DNA of 33,156 nt. Source: Defluviitaleaceae bacterium (lineage in GTDB: Bacteria; Bacillota; Clostridia; Lachnospirales; WQUN01). Of this stretch, positions 15,407-23,036 are shown one piece after another; within the stretch, counting starts at the first letter, position 1; each line of letters starts with the position of its first letter. The notes below the pieces were generated by a model. The model saw only the letters and a program-made list of their open reading frames with translations. It did not search any database and was not told the origin of the DNA. Location: the NCBI GenBank assembly GCA_009786535.1, contig WQRX01000039.1, forward strand, positions 1 to 33,156, written 5' to 3'. Both the position numbers and the translations under genes were made by a program.

Positions 15407-16285
15407 ATGGGCATTATCCAAACCCGTAACGAAAAACTGCGCGACTACGCGATGATAGTTGTCGGCGTATATTTAATGGCGTTTGCCGTTATTTCTTTTT
15501 GGATGCCGCACAGTATGGTTACGGGCGGCGTTAGCGGTCTTGCCATTATTATAGAAGACGTTACAAGCCGTATGATGGAACGGGGCATTCCCATTTGGCT
15601 TACCAATCTTGTACTTAACGTTCCGCTTTTCCTGCTCGGCTTCCGCACTATGGGGAAGACATTCTTTGTCCGTTCGTTATTCACCACCATTTTATTCTCT
15701 GTAGCAATGCATAACCTAACCTATTTGCCGCCAATTCCCAGCGATTTGCTTATGGGCGCTATTTTTGGCGGTGTTTTTTGCGGCATTGGCGCGGCAATGA
15801 TAGTGAAGGCAATGTCCAGCACAGGCGGCACGTTACTTTTCGGCGCGTTTTTGCATAATACATTGCTCAAGCATTTTTCCGTTGGCAAAATCATTTTTGG
15901 GCTGGATTCCGCAATAATTATCATCGGCATGGTGGTTTTTGGCCTGGAAAGCGCCATGTACGCCGTTGTTGCCGTTTTTGTTTACTCAAAGGTAGTTGAC
16001 GCCGTATTGGAAGGCTTTTCCTCTGCCCGCGCGGCGTATATTATTTCCGATAAAAACGAAGAAATTGCCGAAGAAATTATGCGTCAAATGAACCGCGGTG
16101 CGACGGAAATTTCCGCCCGCGGCATGTACACAAAAACGCCCCGCCCCATGCTCATGTGCGTGATTTCGGGCAGGGAGCTGGTGCAGTTAAAGCAGGTCGT
16201 GTACAGGCAAGACAGAGATGCGTTTATCATCGTTTCCGAGGTGCGCGAGGTATTGGGCGAGGGCTTTACCGCGCATTCGCTGTAG
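15407..16285 (+). CDS. YitT family membrane protein
   Basis: This 292-residue protein has five to six transmembrane helices in the first ~205 residues (YAMIVVGVYLMAFAVISFW; VLNVPLFLLGF; LLMGAIFGGVFCGIGAAMIV; IIFGLDSAIIIIGMVVFG; YAVVAVFVYSKVVDAVL) and a soluble C-terminal DUF2179 domain (RGATEISARGMYT, QDRDAFIIVSEVREVLGEGF). The conserved SMVTGGVSGLAII and SSTGGTLLFG segments are typical of YitT. Function is not established for the family; transport has been suggested. A GGGGG ribosome binding site precedes the ATG, 9 bases after the glycosyltransferase stop, so it is in the same operon. Confidence 0.9.
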   Translation: MGIIQTRNEKLRDYAMIVVGVYLMAFAVISFWMPHSMVTGGVSGLAIIIEDVTSRMMERGIPIWLTNLVLNVPLFLLGFRTMGKTFFVRSLFTTILFSVAMHNLTYLPPIPSDLLMGAIFGGVFCGIGAAMIVKAMSSTGGTLLFGAFLHNTLLKHFSVGKIIFGLDSAIIIIGMVVFGLESAMYAVVAVFVYSKVVDAVLEGFSSARAAYIISDKNEEIAEEIMRQMNRGATEISARGMYTKTPRPMLMCVISGRELVQLKQVVYRQDRDAFIIVSEVREVLGEGFTAHSL

Positions 16286-16320
16286 AGAGTTAATTTTTTG
16301 ACCCTAAAGGAGAAAACATC

Positions 16321-17328
16321 ATGGAAAAAATAATTTTTGGTAAAACGAATTTATCTGTTGGGCGCACGGGGTTTGGGTGTATCCCGATACAGCGGATTTC
16401 GTATGACGAGAGCACGGCGCTGCTACGATGGGCGTTTGACGGCGGCGTGACGGTGTATGACACGGCAAATGGGTATACTACAAGCGAGGAGCGTATTGGG
16501 ATTGCATTAAAGGCGGTGCGCAAAGACGTGGTGCTTTGTACAAAATCCGGCGCGGGTACGCCTGCGGAGTTGATGACGCACTTGGATAATAGCTTGAAAA
16601 TGATGCAAACGGACTATATAGACGTTTTTCAATTCCATAACCCTGCGCGCGTTCCCATGCCAAGCGGGGACGATGGACTGTACGACGCGCTTGCGGCGGC
16701 ACAGAAGGCGGGCAAGGTACGGTTTATCGGCATTTCTGCGCATAAGCAGGAAGTGGCGGTTACGGCGGTAAGTTCGGGTTTTTATGACGTGCTGCAGTTT
16801 CCGTTTTCCTATCTTTCTACGAAGGAGGAATTGGCGATAGCGGATTTGTGCCGTACGCATAATGTGGGTGTGCTGGGTATGAAGGCACTGTGCGGGGGAA
16901 TTTTAACGAACGCAAAGGCGGCGTTTGCTTTTCTGCGCCCGTATGCAAATATCGTGCCGATATGGGGCATACAGGAAACAGCGCAGTTAGATGAATTTTT
17001 GGCATATGAAAAAAACGCGCCAACGCTGGACAGCGAATTAAAAGCCGTTATTGAAGCCGACCGCGAAGCCTTGGCGGGTGCGTTTTGCCGCGCATGCGGG
17101 TATTGCCTGCCCTGCCCTGCGGAAATTCCTATACCCATGGCGGCGCGTATGCAGTTTCTGCTTGGGCGCATGAGGCGCGACGTGCTGCTTGCGGAAAATT
17201 GGCAGCAAAACATGCGCAAAATCGACGACTGTACCGATTGCGGGCATTGCAAAGCCCACTGCCCGTATGAGCTGGACGTTTCCGCGCTGCTGCGTGAACA
17301 TCAGAAGGCGTATTTCGCATGTCTGTAA
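16321..17328 (+). CDS. Aldo/keto reductase with C-terminal two-cluster ferredoxin domain
   Basis: Residues 1-240 form an aldo/keto reductase TIM barrel with the full catalytic tetrad visible: Asp47 and Tyr52 in YDTANGY, Lys75 in CTKSG, His106 in FQFHNP. Residues 250-320 carry two Cys motifs, CRACGYCLPCP (Cys256/259/262/265) and CTDCGHCKAHCP (Cys304/307/310/314), as in a 2[4Fe-4S] ferredoxin. Such AKRs can pass electrons between NAD(P)H and iron-sulfur clusters. A plausible job here is redox supply for the methyltransferase and corrinoid protein encoded next, since corrinoids need reductive reactivation, but this is inference. AAAGGAG precedes the ATG. The end overlaps the next gene by 10 bases. 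Confidence 0.9.
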   Translation: MEKIIFGKTNLSVGRTGFGCIPIQRISYDESTALLRWAFDGGVTVYDTANGYTTSEERIGIALKAVRKDVVLCTKSGAGTPAELMTHLDNSLKMMQTDYIDVFQFHNPARVPMPSGDDGLYDALAAAQKAGKVRFIGISAHKQEVAVTAVSSGFYDVLQFPFSYLSTKEELAIADLCRTHNVGVLGMKALCGGILTNAKAAFAFLRPYANIVPIWGIQETAQLDEFLAYEKNAPTLDSELKAVIEADREALAGAFCRACGYCLPCPAEIPIPMAARMQFLLGRMRRDVLLAENWQQNMRKIDDCTDCGHCKAHCPYELDVSALLREHQKAYFACL

Positions 17329-18434
17329 AATTCCGCAAGCCATGGAAGGCTGAAATAACGGCACGGGAGCGCCTCCAACGGCAAATGCGCGGCGAAGCGA
17401 TAGACCGTTCTTTTAACATGGAATTTGGCTATTGGGAAGAAAATTACACGGTGTGGAAGCCATTTGCAGAAAACGGCATAACCACCGAAGCCATGGCAAA
17501 CGAAGCATTCTCCTTCGACCCGATTCACCTCGTTTTTGGTAACGTGTGGATGGAACCGCATTTTCCCGAGCGCGAAATTGCCCGCGCGGGCAATAAAATT
17601 ACCATGCAGGATTGCAATGGCTTAACGGCAGAGGTTTTTGCCGGGAGCGCTTCTACCATTCCCCATTACACCAAGTCTGCTATCGAAACGCCCGACGACT
17701 GGGCAAAGATAAAGGCGGAGCGGTTTAACCCCGCATCCCCCACGCGCAAGCCTAACGTGGAGGAAATTCTCGCCCGTCACCCGAATAACCGCGATTACCC
17801 GCTGGGTATTGACGCAGGCTCGATGATTGGTAAAATCCGTGATATGCTTACCTTTGAAGGTATTTGCTACGCATGGGCAGACTATCCGGAAATGCTGGAC
17901 GACATGGTAGAAACCTGTTGCGCGTTGGTAGAAAACCACATAGACGCACTTTTAGGTAAAATCGAATTCGACTTTGCCAGTGGGTGGGAGGATATTTGCT
18001 TTAACCACGGGCCTATTCTTCCGCCAAAATTCTTCCGCGAAGTGGTTGCCCCGCGCTACAAACGCATTGCAAAAAAACTGCACAATTACGGCATTGACCT
18101 ATGGTATACCGACTGCGACGGCGATGTGCGCCCGCTTTTGCCCATTTTTCTGGACGCGGGCATAAACTGTCTTTTCCCTTACGAAGTAAATTCCTGCGCG
18201 CACCCAAGCGAACTCCTCGATGCCCACCCAAGCTTAAAAATCATGGGCGGTGTAGATAAAATGAAGATGATTGAGGGCGGTACGGCGCTTACGTCTTACC
18301 TCGAAACCCTTGTACCCTACGTAAGGCGCGGCGGTTTTATCCCTTTTTGCGACCATCGTTGCCTGCCCGATGTAACGTGGGAAAATTATATGTTTTATTT
18401 GGACGAGAAGGAGAGGCTGTTTGGGCGGCTTTAA
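17319..18434 (+). CDS. Uroporphyrinogen-decarboxylase-family methyltransferase
   Basis: This 371-residue protein belongs to the UROD superfamily as used in corrinoid methyl transfer (MtaA, MtbA and CmuA are known members), not haem synthesis. Landmarks are ARERLQRQMRGEAIDRS, FASGWEDICFNHGPILPPKFF, HNYGIDLWYTDCDGD, ILGGVDK-type IMGGVDKMKMIEGG, and the C-terminal GGFIPFCDHRCLPDVTWENY. The His and Cys residues in the last segments are candidate zinc/thiol ligands. Together with the adjacent corrinoid protein it probably moves a methyl group between a methylated substrate, the corrinoid and an acceptor. Whether it acts as first or second methyltransferase cannot be told. It overlaps the ferredoxin-tailed reductase gene by 10 bases. 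Confidence 0.87.
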   Translation: MSVKFRKPWKAEITARERLQRQMRGEAIDRSFNMEFGYWEENYTVWKPFAENGITTEAMANEAFSFDPIHLVFGNVWMEPHFPEREIARAGNKITMQDCNGLTAEVFAGSASTIPHYTKSAIETPDDWAKIKAERFNPASPTRKPNVEEILARHPNNRDYPLGIDAGSMIGKIRDMLTFEGICYAWADYPEMLDDMVETCCALVENHIDALLGKIEFDFASGWEDICFNHGPILPPKFFREVVAPRYKRIAKKLHNYGIDLWYTDCDGDVRPLLPIFLDAGINCLFPYEVNSCAHPSELLDAHPSLKIMGGVDKMKMIEGGTALTSYLETLVPYVRRGGFIPFCDHRCLPDVTWENYMFYLDEKERLFGRL

Positions 18435-18480
18435 TCTCTCGCATTTAATCTTTTGAACTTATATTTAGGAGGCAACCAAA

Positions 18481-19128
18481 ATGAATCCACTGTACAACGA
18501 AATTTCCGAAGCACTGCAAAACGGGAAACAAAAAATTGTGGCGGAGCTGGTGGAAAAAGCCATCGCGGAAAAACTCCCCGCACAGGAGATTTTGGACAAG
18601 GGACTGCTGGCGGGAATGGACGTAATTTCCGAGCAGTTTACAAATGGAGAAGCCTATGTGCCCGAGGTTTTGGTCGCGGCACGAGCCATGAACGCGGGCG
18701 CGGCACTATTAAAGCCTTTGCTTGCGGAAGCGGGCGCGGTGGCGTGCGGTAAAGTGCTGATTGGCACGGTAAAAGGTGACTTGCACGATATCGGTAAAAA
18801 TCTGGTGAAGCTGATGCTCGAAGGTAAAGGGCTGGACGTGCTGGATTTAGGGGTGGACGTTTCCGCGGAGCAATTTCTTACAGCGCATAGGGAGCATAAG
18901 GCAGATGCGATTGCGCTTTCTGCATTGTTGACAACCACGATGCAGGAAATGAAGCACATCATTGAAGCGTTTACGGAGGCAGGCTGTCGGGACGAAGTGA
19001 CATTCCTAGTAGGCGGTGCGCCAATTTCGGAAGCGTTTAAAGAAACGATTGGCGCAGACATTTATACGGCAGATGCGGCAAGCGCTGCGGCGGCTTGCAA
19101 AGCGGCAATTTTGGCGAAGAAAGGCTAG
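18481..19128 (+). CDS. Corrinoid (B12-binding) methyltransfer protein
   Basis: This 215-residue protein has the two-domain layout of MtaC/MttC-like corrinoid proteins. An N-terminal helical cap domain (about 1-88) carries GLLAGMDVISEQFTNGEAYVPEVL. A Rossmann B12 domain follows with KGDLHDIGKNLV, where His102 in the DxHxxG signature is the lower cobalt ligand, then SALLTTTMQEM and VTFLVGGAPIS. It carries the methyl group on cobalt between methyltransferases. AGGAGG precedes the ATG, 46 bases after the UROD-family gene. No second substrate methyltransferase and no reductive-activase (RACo) gene is adjacent. Confidence 0.94.
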   Translation: MNPLYNEISEALQNGKQKIVAELVEKAIAEKLPAQEILDKGLLAGMDVISEQFTNGEAYVPEVLVAARAMNAGAALLKPLLAEAGAVACGKVLIGTVKGDLHDIGKNLVKLMLEGKGLDVLDLGVDVSAEQFLTAHREHKADAIALSALLTTTMQEMKHIIEAFTEAGCRDEVTFLVGGAPISEAFKETIGADIYTADAASAAAACKAAILAKKG

Positions 19129-19131
19129 CAA

Positions 19132-19884
19132 ATGCAGGTAGCTTCTTATTTGTCCCGCATTCGGTTTGAAGGCGAAGCAACGCCTACGTATGCTACGTTA
19201 TGCCAATTGCAGCGAAAACATTTGCTTAGCGTCCCGTGGGAAAACTTGGACATTGTACGCAATGTTCCGCTTTCGCTGGAAATACCTGCCCTCTACGACA
19301 AGATTGTCACGCGCGGGCGGGGCGGATATTGCTTTGAGTTGAATGCCCTGTTCGCATGGTTATTGCGCAGGCTTGGGTTTAATGTAACGGAATATTTTGC
19401 ACGGTATTTGCGGGGGGAAAGCAGCGTGCCCAAACGCCGCCACCGTACCCTGCGGGTGGAATGCGAAGGCAAGTTTTACCTGTGCGACGTAGGTGTGGGT
19501 GAGCCGATACTGCTCACGCCCATACAGTTACGCGCGGGCTGTGTACAAGTGCAGAATGGCGAGCGCTATAAAATCATGAAGGACGAATTTTTGGGGTACG
19601 TGTTAACAGAGCAGTATAAGGGCGAGTGGCGGAATGTGTATTCGTTTACACATGAACCTGCATTGCCCGAGGATTTTACCGCCATTTCATATTATTGTGA
19701 AAACCACGCAGACTCGGTTTTCCGTACCAAGGATATGGTGCATATCTTTACCCCCGACGGGCGCAAATCTGTTTTTGGTCGCGAGTATAAGCATTTTTCT
19801 GCCGCGGGCATAACGGGGTACACCCCCGCAACGGAAAAGGCGTATGAAAAATTGCTCATGCGGGAGTTTGGGATTAGGCTGTAG
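19132..19884 (+). CDS. nat: Arylamine N-acetyltransferase
   Basis: This cytosolic enzyme acetylates arylamines, hydrazines or related amines from acetyl-CoA through a Cys thioester. The 250-residue length is slightly short but normal. The catalytic triad is visible: Cys67 in RGRGGYCFELN, His104 in KRRHRTLRVE, Asp119 in FYLCDVGVGEP. The N-terminal PWENLDI is also typical. An AAAGG inside the end of the corrinoid gene precedes the ATG, 3 bases after its stop, so it belongs to the same transcript. Its link to methyl-group metabolism is unclear; both could process plant or host aromatics. It ends 1 base from convergent spoIIP. Confidence 0.93.
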   Translation: MQVASYLSRIRFEGEATPTYATLCQLQRKHLLSVPWENLDIVRNVPLSLEIPALYDKIVTRGRGGYCFELNALFAWLLRRLGFNVTEYFARYLRGESSVPKRRHRTLRVECEGKFYLCDVGVGEPILLTPIQLRAGCVQVQNGERYKIMKDEFLGYVLTEQYKGEWRNVYSFTHEPALPEDFTAISYYCENHADSVFRTKDMVHIFTPDGRKSVFGREYKHFSAAGITGYTPATEKAYEKLLMREFGIRL

Positions 19885-19885
19885 C

Positions 19886-20977
19886 TTATTCTTTTAACAA
19901 CACATCACTTAAAATCAACGCCAGCGGATGCATGGCGTTTTTTGCTTCCTGCAAGGTATTGTATTGGTTGCCCACTTCCACGAAAATGGAACGCGGGTGC
20001 ATATGCGTGCTAAAGCGGTACGCCCGTAAATATACACGGCGGTTAAAACCGGGGAAGCGTGCATTCGCCGCAAGCTGGGCCTGGAAGCTAAATTGCAGAT
20101 TCTCCTGCAAATACGGGTTGTGCAGCCACGCGGTGGGGACGGCTTCGCCGTTCACATTGCGCCGCGTTAGCCCGTTAAAAAACATAATCCGCGCCGTGGG
20201 TTTGCCGTTTACTATGCGGGTAAACGGCCCGACGCCTGTACGCACGCCGTCGCGGTGCAGGTCAATGACCAGTTGAATTTGCGGGTTTTCCGCAAGCAAC
20301 GCGGTGATTACGGGTTCCATTCGCTCATAACTACCCATGATTTGCGGGCGACCGTTTACTACGTCAAACCTTCCCGTATAATGCAGTACTTCTAAGCCGA
20401 ATTGCTCGGAAAGGACCTCCGCCAAATACCGTCCAACGCCTATAATACCTGTCATGGGGTCGCTGGGATTTGTGTCGATAAACCATTCCGTAGAATGGGT
20501 GTGAAAAATTAGCACATGCGGCCCGGGCGCAGAGGGGTCAATGGTTAAATCGGCGTTAAAAAACGCAATGGGGTCAATGTCGCTTTCCAGCAACAGCGTA
20601 GAGGGGTCTTCCAAAAAAAGGTGGGTGCGTATATATTGGAAGTCCATCGCTTCGATATACGCCATGGGAATGTACGGGCGGTCGTTGTAACTTGTACCGG
20701 GCGGCGTTTGTGCCGGCGGAAACAGCATGGCATCTTGTATCCGCGTGAAGATATAGTCGGGGTCGATATACGGCAGGGGAAGCGGCTCGTAATGGTGCGT
20801 TTCGTCTACGCGCTCGTCCACCCCGGGAAGGGCATAATTCACGTCATACCCAAAGCGCGGCGCACCGTTTTGGCCGGCCGCGTGGGTGCGTGTCCACATA
20901 AACAAGACCACGCTTACTATAAGTAGACCCCCAAGCACCATACGCTGGCGGGCGAGTGTTTTGGCTGTAGTTTTCAT
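19886..20977 (-). CDS. spoIIP: Stage II sporulation protein P (SpoIIP)
   Basis: SpoIIP is a membrane-anchored amidase/endopeptidase that, with SpoIID and SpoIIM, thins septal peptidoglycan to drive engulfment of the forespore. The 363-residue protein has a short cytosolic N-terminus, one membrane helix (about 13-29), a proline-rich linker, then the amidase domain with HVLIFHTHSTEWF, QLVIDLHRDG and a C-terminal VEVGNQYNTLQEAKNAM. The two His motifs and the Glu in VEVG are the expected zinc and catalytic residues. This is the clearest sign that the organism forms, or descends from, endospore formers. It is a single gene, with its start facing the AEC transporter. Confidence 0.93.
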   Translation of the reverse strand: MKTTAKTLARQRMVLGGLLIVSVVLFMWTRTHAAGQNGAPRFGYDVNYALPGVDERVDETHHYEPLPLPYIDPDYIFTRIQDAMLFPPAQTPPGTSYNDRPYIPMAYIEAMDFQYIRTHLFLEDPSTLLLESDIDPIAFFNADLTIDPSAPGPHVLIFHTHSTEWFIDTNPSDPMTGIIGVGRYLAEVLSEQFGLEVLHYTGRFDVVNGRPQIMGSYERMEPVITALLAENPQIQLVIDLHRDGVRTGVGPFTRIVNGKPTARIMFFNGLTRRNVNGEAVPTAWLHNPYLQENLQFSFQAQLAANARFPGFNRRVYLRAYRFSTHMHPRSIFVEVGNQYNTLQEAKNAMHPLALILSDVLLKE

Positions 20978-21004
20978 GTTTATAGTTTATGCGCGGAGTT
21001 GGTG

Positions 21005-21010
21005 TATAAT
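21005..21010 (+). promoter_or_regulatory. -10 box upstream of the AEC transporter
   Basis: A perfect TATAAT lies 34 bases before the transporter start. No good -35 hexamer is found 16-18 bases upstream, so this is a partial promoter call. A start near 21017 would leave a short leader containing AAAGGA at 21023-21028. Confidence 0.4.
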
Positions 21011-21038
21011 GCGGGGAAGATTAAAGGATTAAAAGGAA

Positions 21039-21998
21039 GTGGTACATATCTTATCTGACCTATTATTTAGTTTGGGCATTGTTATGCCGTTATTTGCGCT
21101 GCTGCTGCTGGGCTTCGGCTTGAAGCATATCGGCATGATAGACGACGCCTTTGCGCGTATGGGGAATAAATTAATGTTCTATATTGGCTTGCCGATTATT
21201 GTTTTTCGCAGTATTTACAGGGCGGATATACGAGAAGTTTTTGACACGCGCTTTGTGCTTGCCATGGTAGGCATAACGCTGGTTACGGGGCTTGGGATTT
21301 GGCTTTTTTCTACGCCGTTTATTAAGGAGAAGCCCGTGCGCGGGGCGTTTGTTTCCAGCGCGTTTAGGGGCAACCAAGCATTTCTGGGTATACCATTAAT
21401 GATGAGCCTTGCAGGGGACGCGGGGCTGCTGCGGGCAACGATGGTGGTTACCTTTGTGTTGCCCTTTTCCAATGTGCTTTCCATTTTTGTGATGGCGTTT
21501 AACGGAAGAACGGACAAAAAAATAAGCCCCGCATATATCGGACTTACGATTGTAAAAAACCCCGTAATTATAATGACATCGCTGGGTTTAGCACTGGCAC
21601 TGTTTAATTTGCGCCTGCCCGCAGTGGGGGAAGTGACAATAGATTACCTTGCAGAAATGGCAACCCCGCTGGCACTCCTGTGCATTGGCGCAAGTATGCG
21701 CTTTGAAGGGTTTGACAGGAAATTTAACTACGCGCTGGCAGCGGTGGCGGTGAAGGTATTAATCCTGCCTGTTGCGTTTGCGGGGCTTGGGTATTTGCTG
21801 GGCTTCCGCGGGTATGACCTTGCCGCAATGGCGATAATGGGGGGCGTGCCGTCGGCTATCGCAGGTTATGCAATGGTGGTGGAAATGGGGGGCGACGGCT
21901 ATGTAGCAAGTACCATTGTGGTACTGAGTACGCTGGTTTCCGCCTTTACACTAACCTTGATTATCTACGCCATACGGGTGCTGGGTATTGCGGGATAA
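21039..21998 (+). CDS. AEC family (auxin efflux carrier-like) transporter
   Basis: This 319-residue, strongly hydrophobic protein has about ten membrane helices in two inverted halves. It opens with MPLFALLLLGFGLKHIGM and contains FRGNQAFLGIPLM, matching the RGN motif of AEC carriers. The second half has PLALLCIGASMRFEG and VPSAIAGYAMVVEMGGD. Members export or import small organic anions such as malate or malonate; the substrate here is unknown. The start is GTG at 21039; no ATG fits. AAAGGA upstream at 21023-21028, or AAAAGGA abutting the start, could serve as ribosome binding site. The last 34 bases overlap the end of trmL on the other strand. Confidence 0.9.
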   Translation: MVHILSDLLFSLGIVMPLFALLLLGFGLKHIGMIDDAFARMGNKLMFYIGLPIIVFRSIYRADIREVFDTRFVLAMVGITLVTGLGIWLFSTPFIKEKPVRGAFVSSAFRGNQAFLGIPLMMSLAGDAGLLRATMVVTFVLPFSNVLSIFVMAFNGRTDKKISPAYIGLTIVKNPVIIMTSLGLALALFNLRLPAVGEVTIDYLAEMATPLALLCIGASMRFEGFDRKFNYALAAVAVKVLILPVAFAGLGYLLGFRGYDLAAMAIMGGVPSAIAGYAMVVEMGGDGYVASTIVVLSTLVSAFTLTLIIYAIRVLGIAG

Positions 21999-22447
21999 TT
22001 ACCAAACCCCACTTGCCGCAACGCTTCATACAGCACAATGCCTACAGAAACCGACAAATTTAACGACCGCTCGTCTCCTATCATGGGTATGCGGATAATC
22101 TGCTGTGGGAACGCTTCCATTAGCGCAGGCGGTAACCCGCAGGTTTCGCTGCCAAAGATGAAATAATCGCCGGGCGCATATGCCATTTGCGTATAGGGAA
22201 CGCTCCCGTCCGTTTCCACAAAGAAGAAGCGCCCGCTCGCATTTTGCTCCGCAAAGTGGGCGAAGCTGTCGTATTCCCGTACGTTTAGCTTATGCCAATA
22301 ATCCAAGCCCGACCGCCGTAGGGATTTTTCATCTAAATAAAACCCCAGCGGGTGGATGAGGTGCAGCGCCGCCCCCGTCATTAAACAGGTGCGACCAATT
22401 GCCCCCGTGTTGTGGGGGATTTCGGGCCAGTGCAGGACAATATTCAT
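21965..22447 (-). CDS. trmL: tRNA (cytidine/uridine-34-2'-O)-methyltransferase TrmL
   Basis: A SPOUT (knot) methylase of 160 residues that 2'-O-methylates the wobble base of tRNA-Leu isoacceptors. Landmarks are LHWPEIPHNTGAIGRTC at the N-terminus, FIFGSETCGLPP (SAM-binding loop), and RIPMIGDERSLNLSVSVGIV with the C-terminal knot. ATG at 22447 gives the normal family start MNIVLHWPEIP. There is no Shine-Dalgarno before it (CTCCCC instead), and a promoter is placed so that transcription would begin at the ATG itself. The gene contains one copy of a 12-bp dispersed repeat (22196-22207). Confidence 0.93.
   Translation of the reverse strand: MNIVLHWPEIPHNTGAIGRTCLMTGAALHLIHPLGFYLDEKSLRRSGLDYWHKLNVREYDSFAHFAEQNASGRFFFVETDGSVPYTQMAYAPGDYFIFGSETCGLPPALMEAFPQQIIRIPMIGDERSLNLSVSVGIVLYEALRQVGFGNYPAIPSTRMA
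22196..22207 (+). repeat. 12-bp dispersed repeat GGGAACGCTCCC, copy 1 (in trmL)
   Basis: Exact copy, lying inside trmL (minus strand), where it encodes GSVP in the variable segment TDGSVPYTQ. The GGGA/TCCC ends can pair over an ACGC loop. Confidence 0.8.
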
Positions 22448-22453
22448 GAGGGG

Positions 22454-22482
22454 AGTATATACGAACACATTTATGTAGTAAA
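22454..22482 (-). promoter_or_regulatory. Promoter of trmL, probably giving a leaderless mRNA
   Basis: On the minus strand TTTACT (22477-22482; 4 of 6 to TTGACA), a 17-base spacer and TATACT (22454-22459) form a sigma-A type promoter. The expected transcription start, about 7 bases past the -10 box, is the A of the trmL ATG at 22447. This fits the lack of a ribosome binding site. Confidence 0.55.
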
Positions 22483-22514
22483 CGTGTGAGGTAGCACAAC
22501 AAGCAAAATGGGGG

Positions 22515-22520
22515 TATAAT
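22515..22520 (+). promoter_or_regulatory. -10 box upstream of ispF
   Basis: A perfect TATAAT is 22 bases before the ispF ATG, with GAAAGGA between them as ribosome binding site. No convincing -35 hexamer is present at 16-18 bases, so the call is partial. It would drive the ispF-cysS-mrnC unit. Confidence 0.45.
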
Positions 22521-22541
22521 CGGCGGGAAAGGACTGATTTT

Positions 22542-23036
22542 ATGCCATTTCGCACGGGCTTGGGGTACGATGCACACCGTTTAGTTGAAAACCGTCCGCT
22601 TATTTTGGGCGGGGTGGAAATTGCGCACACCCATGGGTTGCTTGGGCATTCCGACGCGGACGTACTGTGCCACGCCATTATGGACGCGTTGCTTGGCGCG
22701 GCGGCGCTGGGAGATATCGGGCAGCATTTCCCGGATACGGACCCACAGTTCGCAGACGCAAACAGTCTTGCATTGCTGGGGAAGGTGGGGCAAAAAATAG
22801 CCGCCCGCTTCTACGATATTGAAAATATTGACGCGACGGTCATTGCCCAAGCACCCAAGCTTGCGCCCTTCCGCGCGGAAATGACCGCAAACATCGCCCG
22901 CGTTTTGCGCCTGCCCGCCGACGCGGTAAATGTAAAATTTACTACCGAGGAAGGGCTTGGCTTCACAGGCTTGGGGGAAGGCATTGCCGCAAACGCCATC
23001 TGCTTAATTAAAAGGACGGATTTTAAATGGAAATAA
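22542..23036 (+). CDS. ispF: 2-C-methyl-D-erythritol 2,4-cyclodiphosphate synthase
   Basis: IspF catalyses the cyclising step of the non-mevalonate (MEP) isoprenoid pathway, releasing CMP. The 164-residue length is standard. Zinc ligands are visible as Asp10 and His12 in GYDAHR and His44 in [28 protein letters not shown] and the C-terminal [20 protein letters not shown] are family signatures. Its presence shows the organism uses the MEP route. GAAAGGA precedes the ATG. The stop overlaps the cysS start by 10 bases, so it heads a coupled ispF-cysS-mrnC transcript. Confidence 0.97.
   Translation: MPFRTGLGYDAHRLVENRPLILGGVEIAHTHGLLGHSDADVLCHAIMDALLGAAALGDIGQHFPDTDPQFADANSLALLGKVGQKIAARFYDIENIDATVIAQAPKLAPFRAEMTANIARVLRLPADAVNVKFTTEEGLGFTGLGEGIAANAICLIKRTDFKWK

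Noticed and set aside
22448..22678. 77-residue upstream extension of TrmL
   Set aside because: The extension is the shadow of ispF on the other strand; the family start MNIVLHWPEIP is at 22447.
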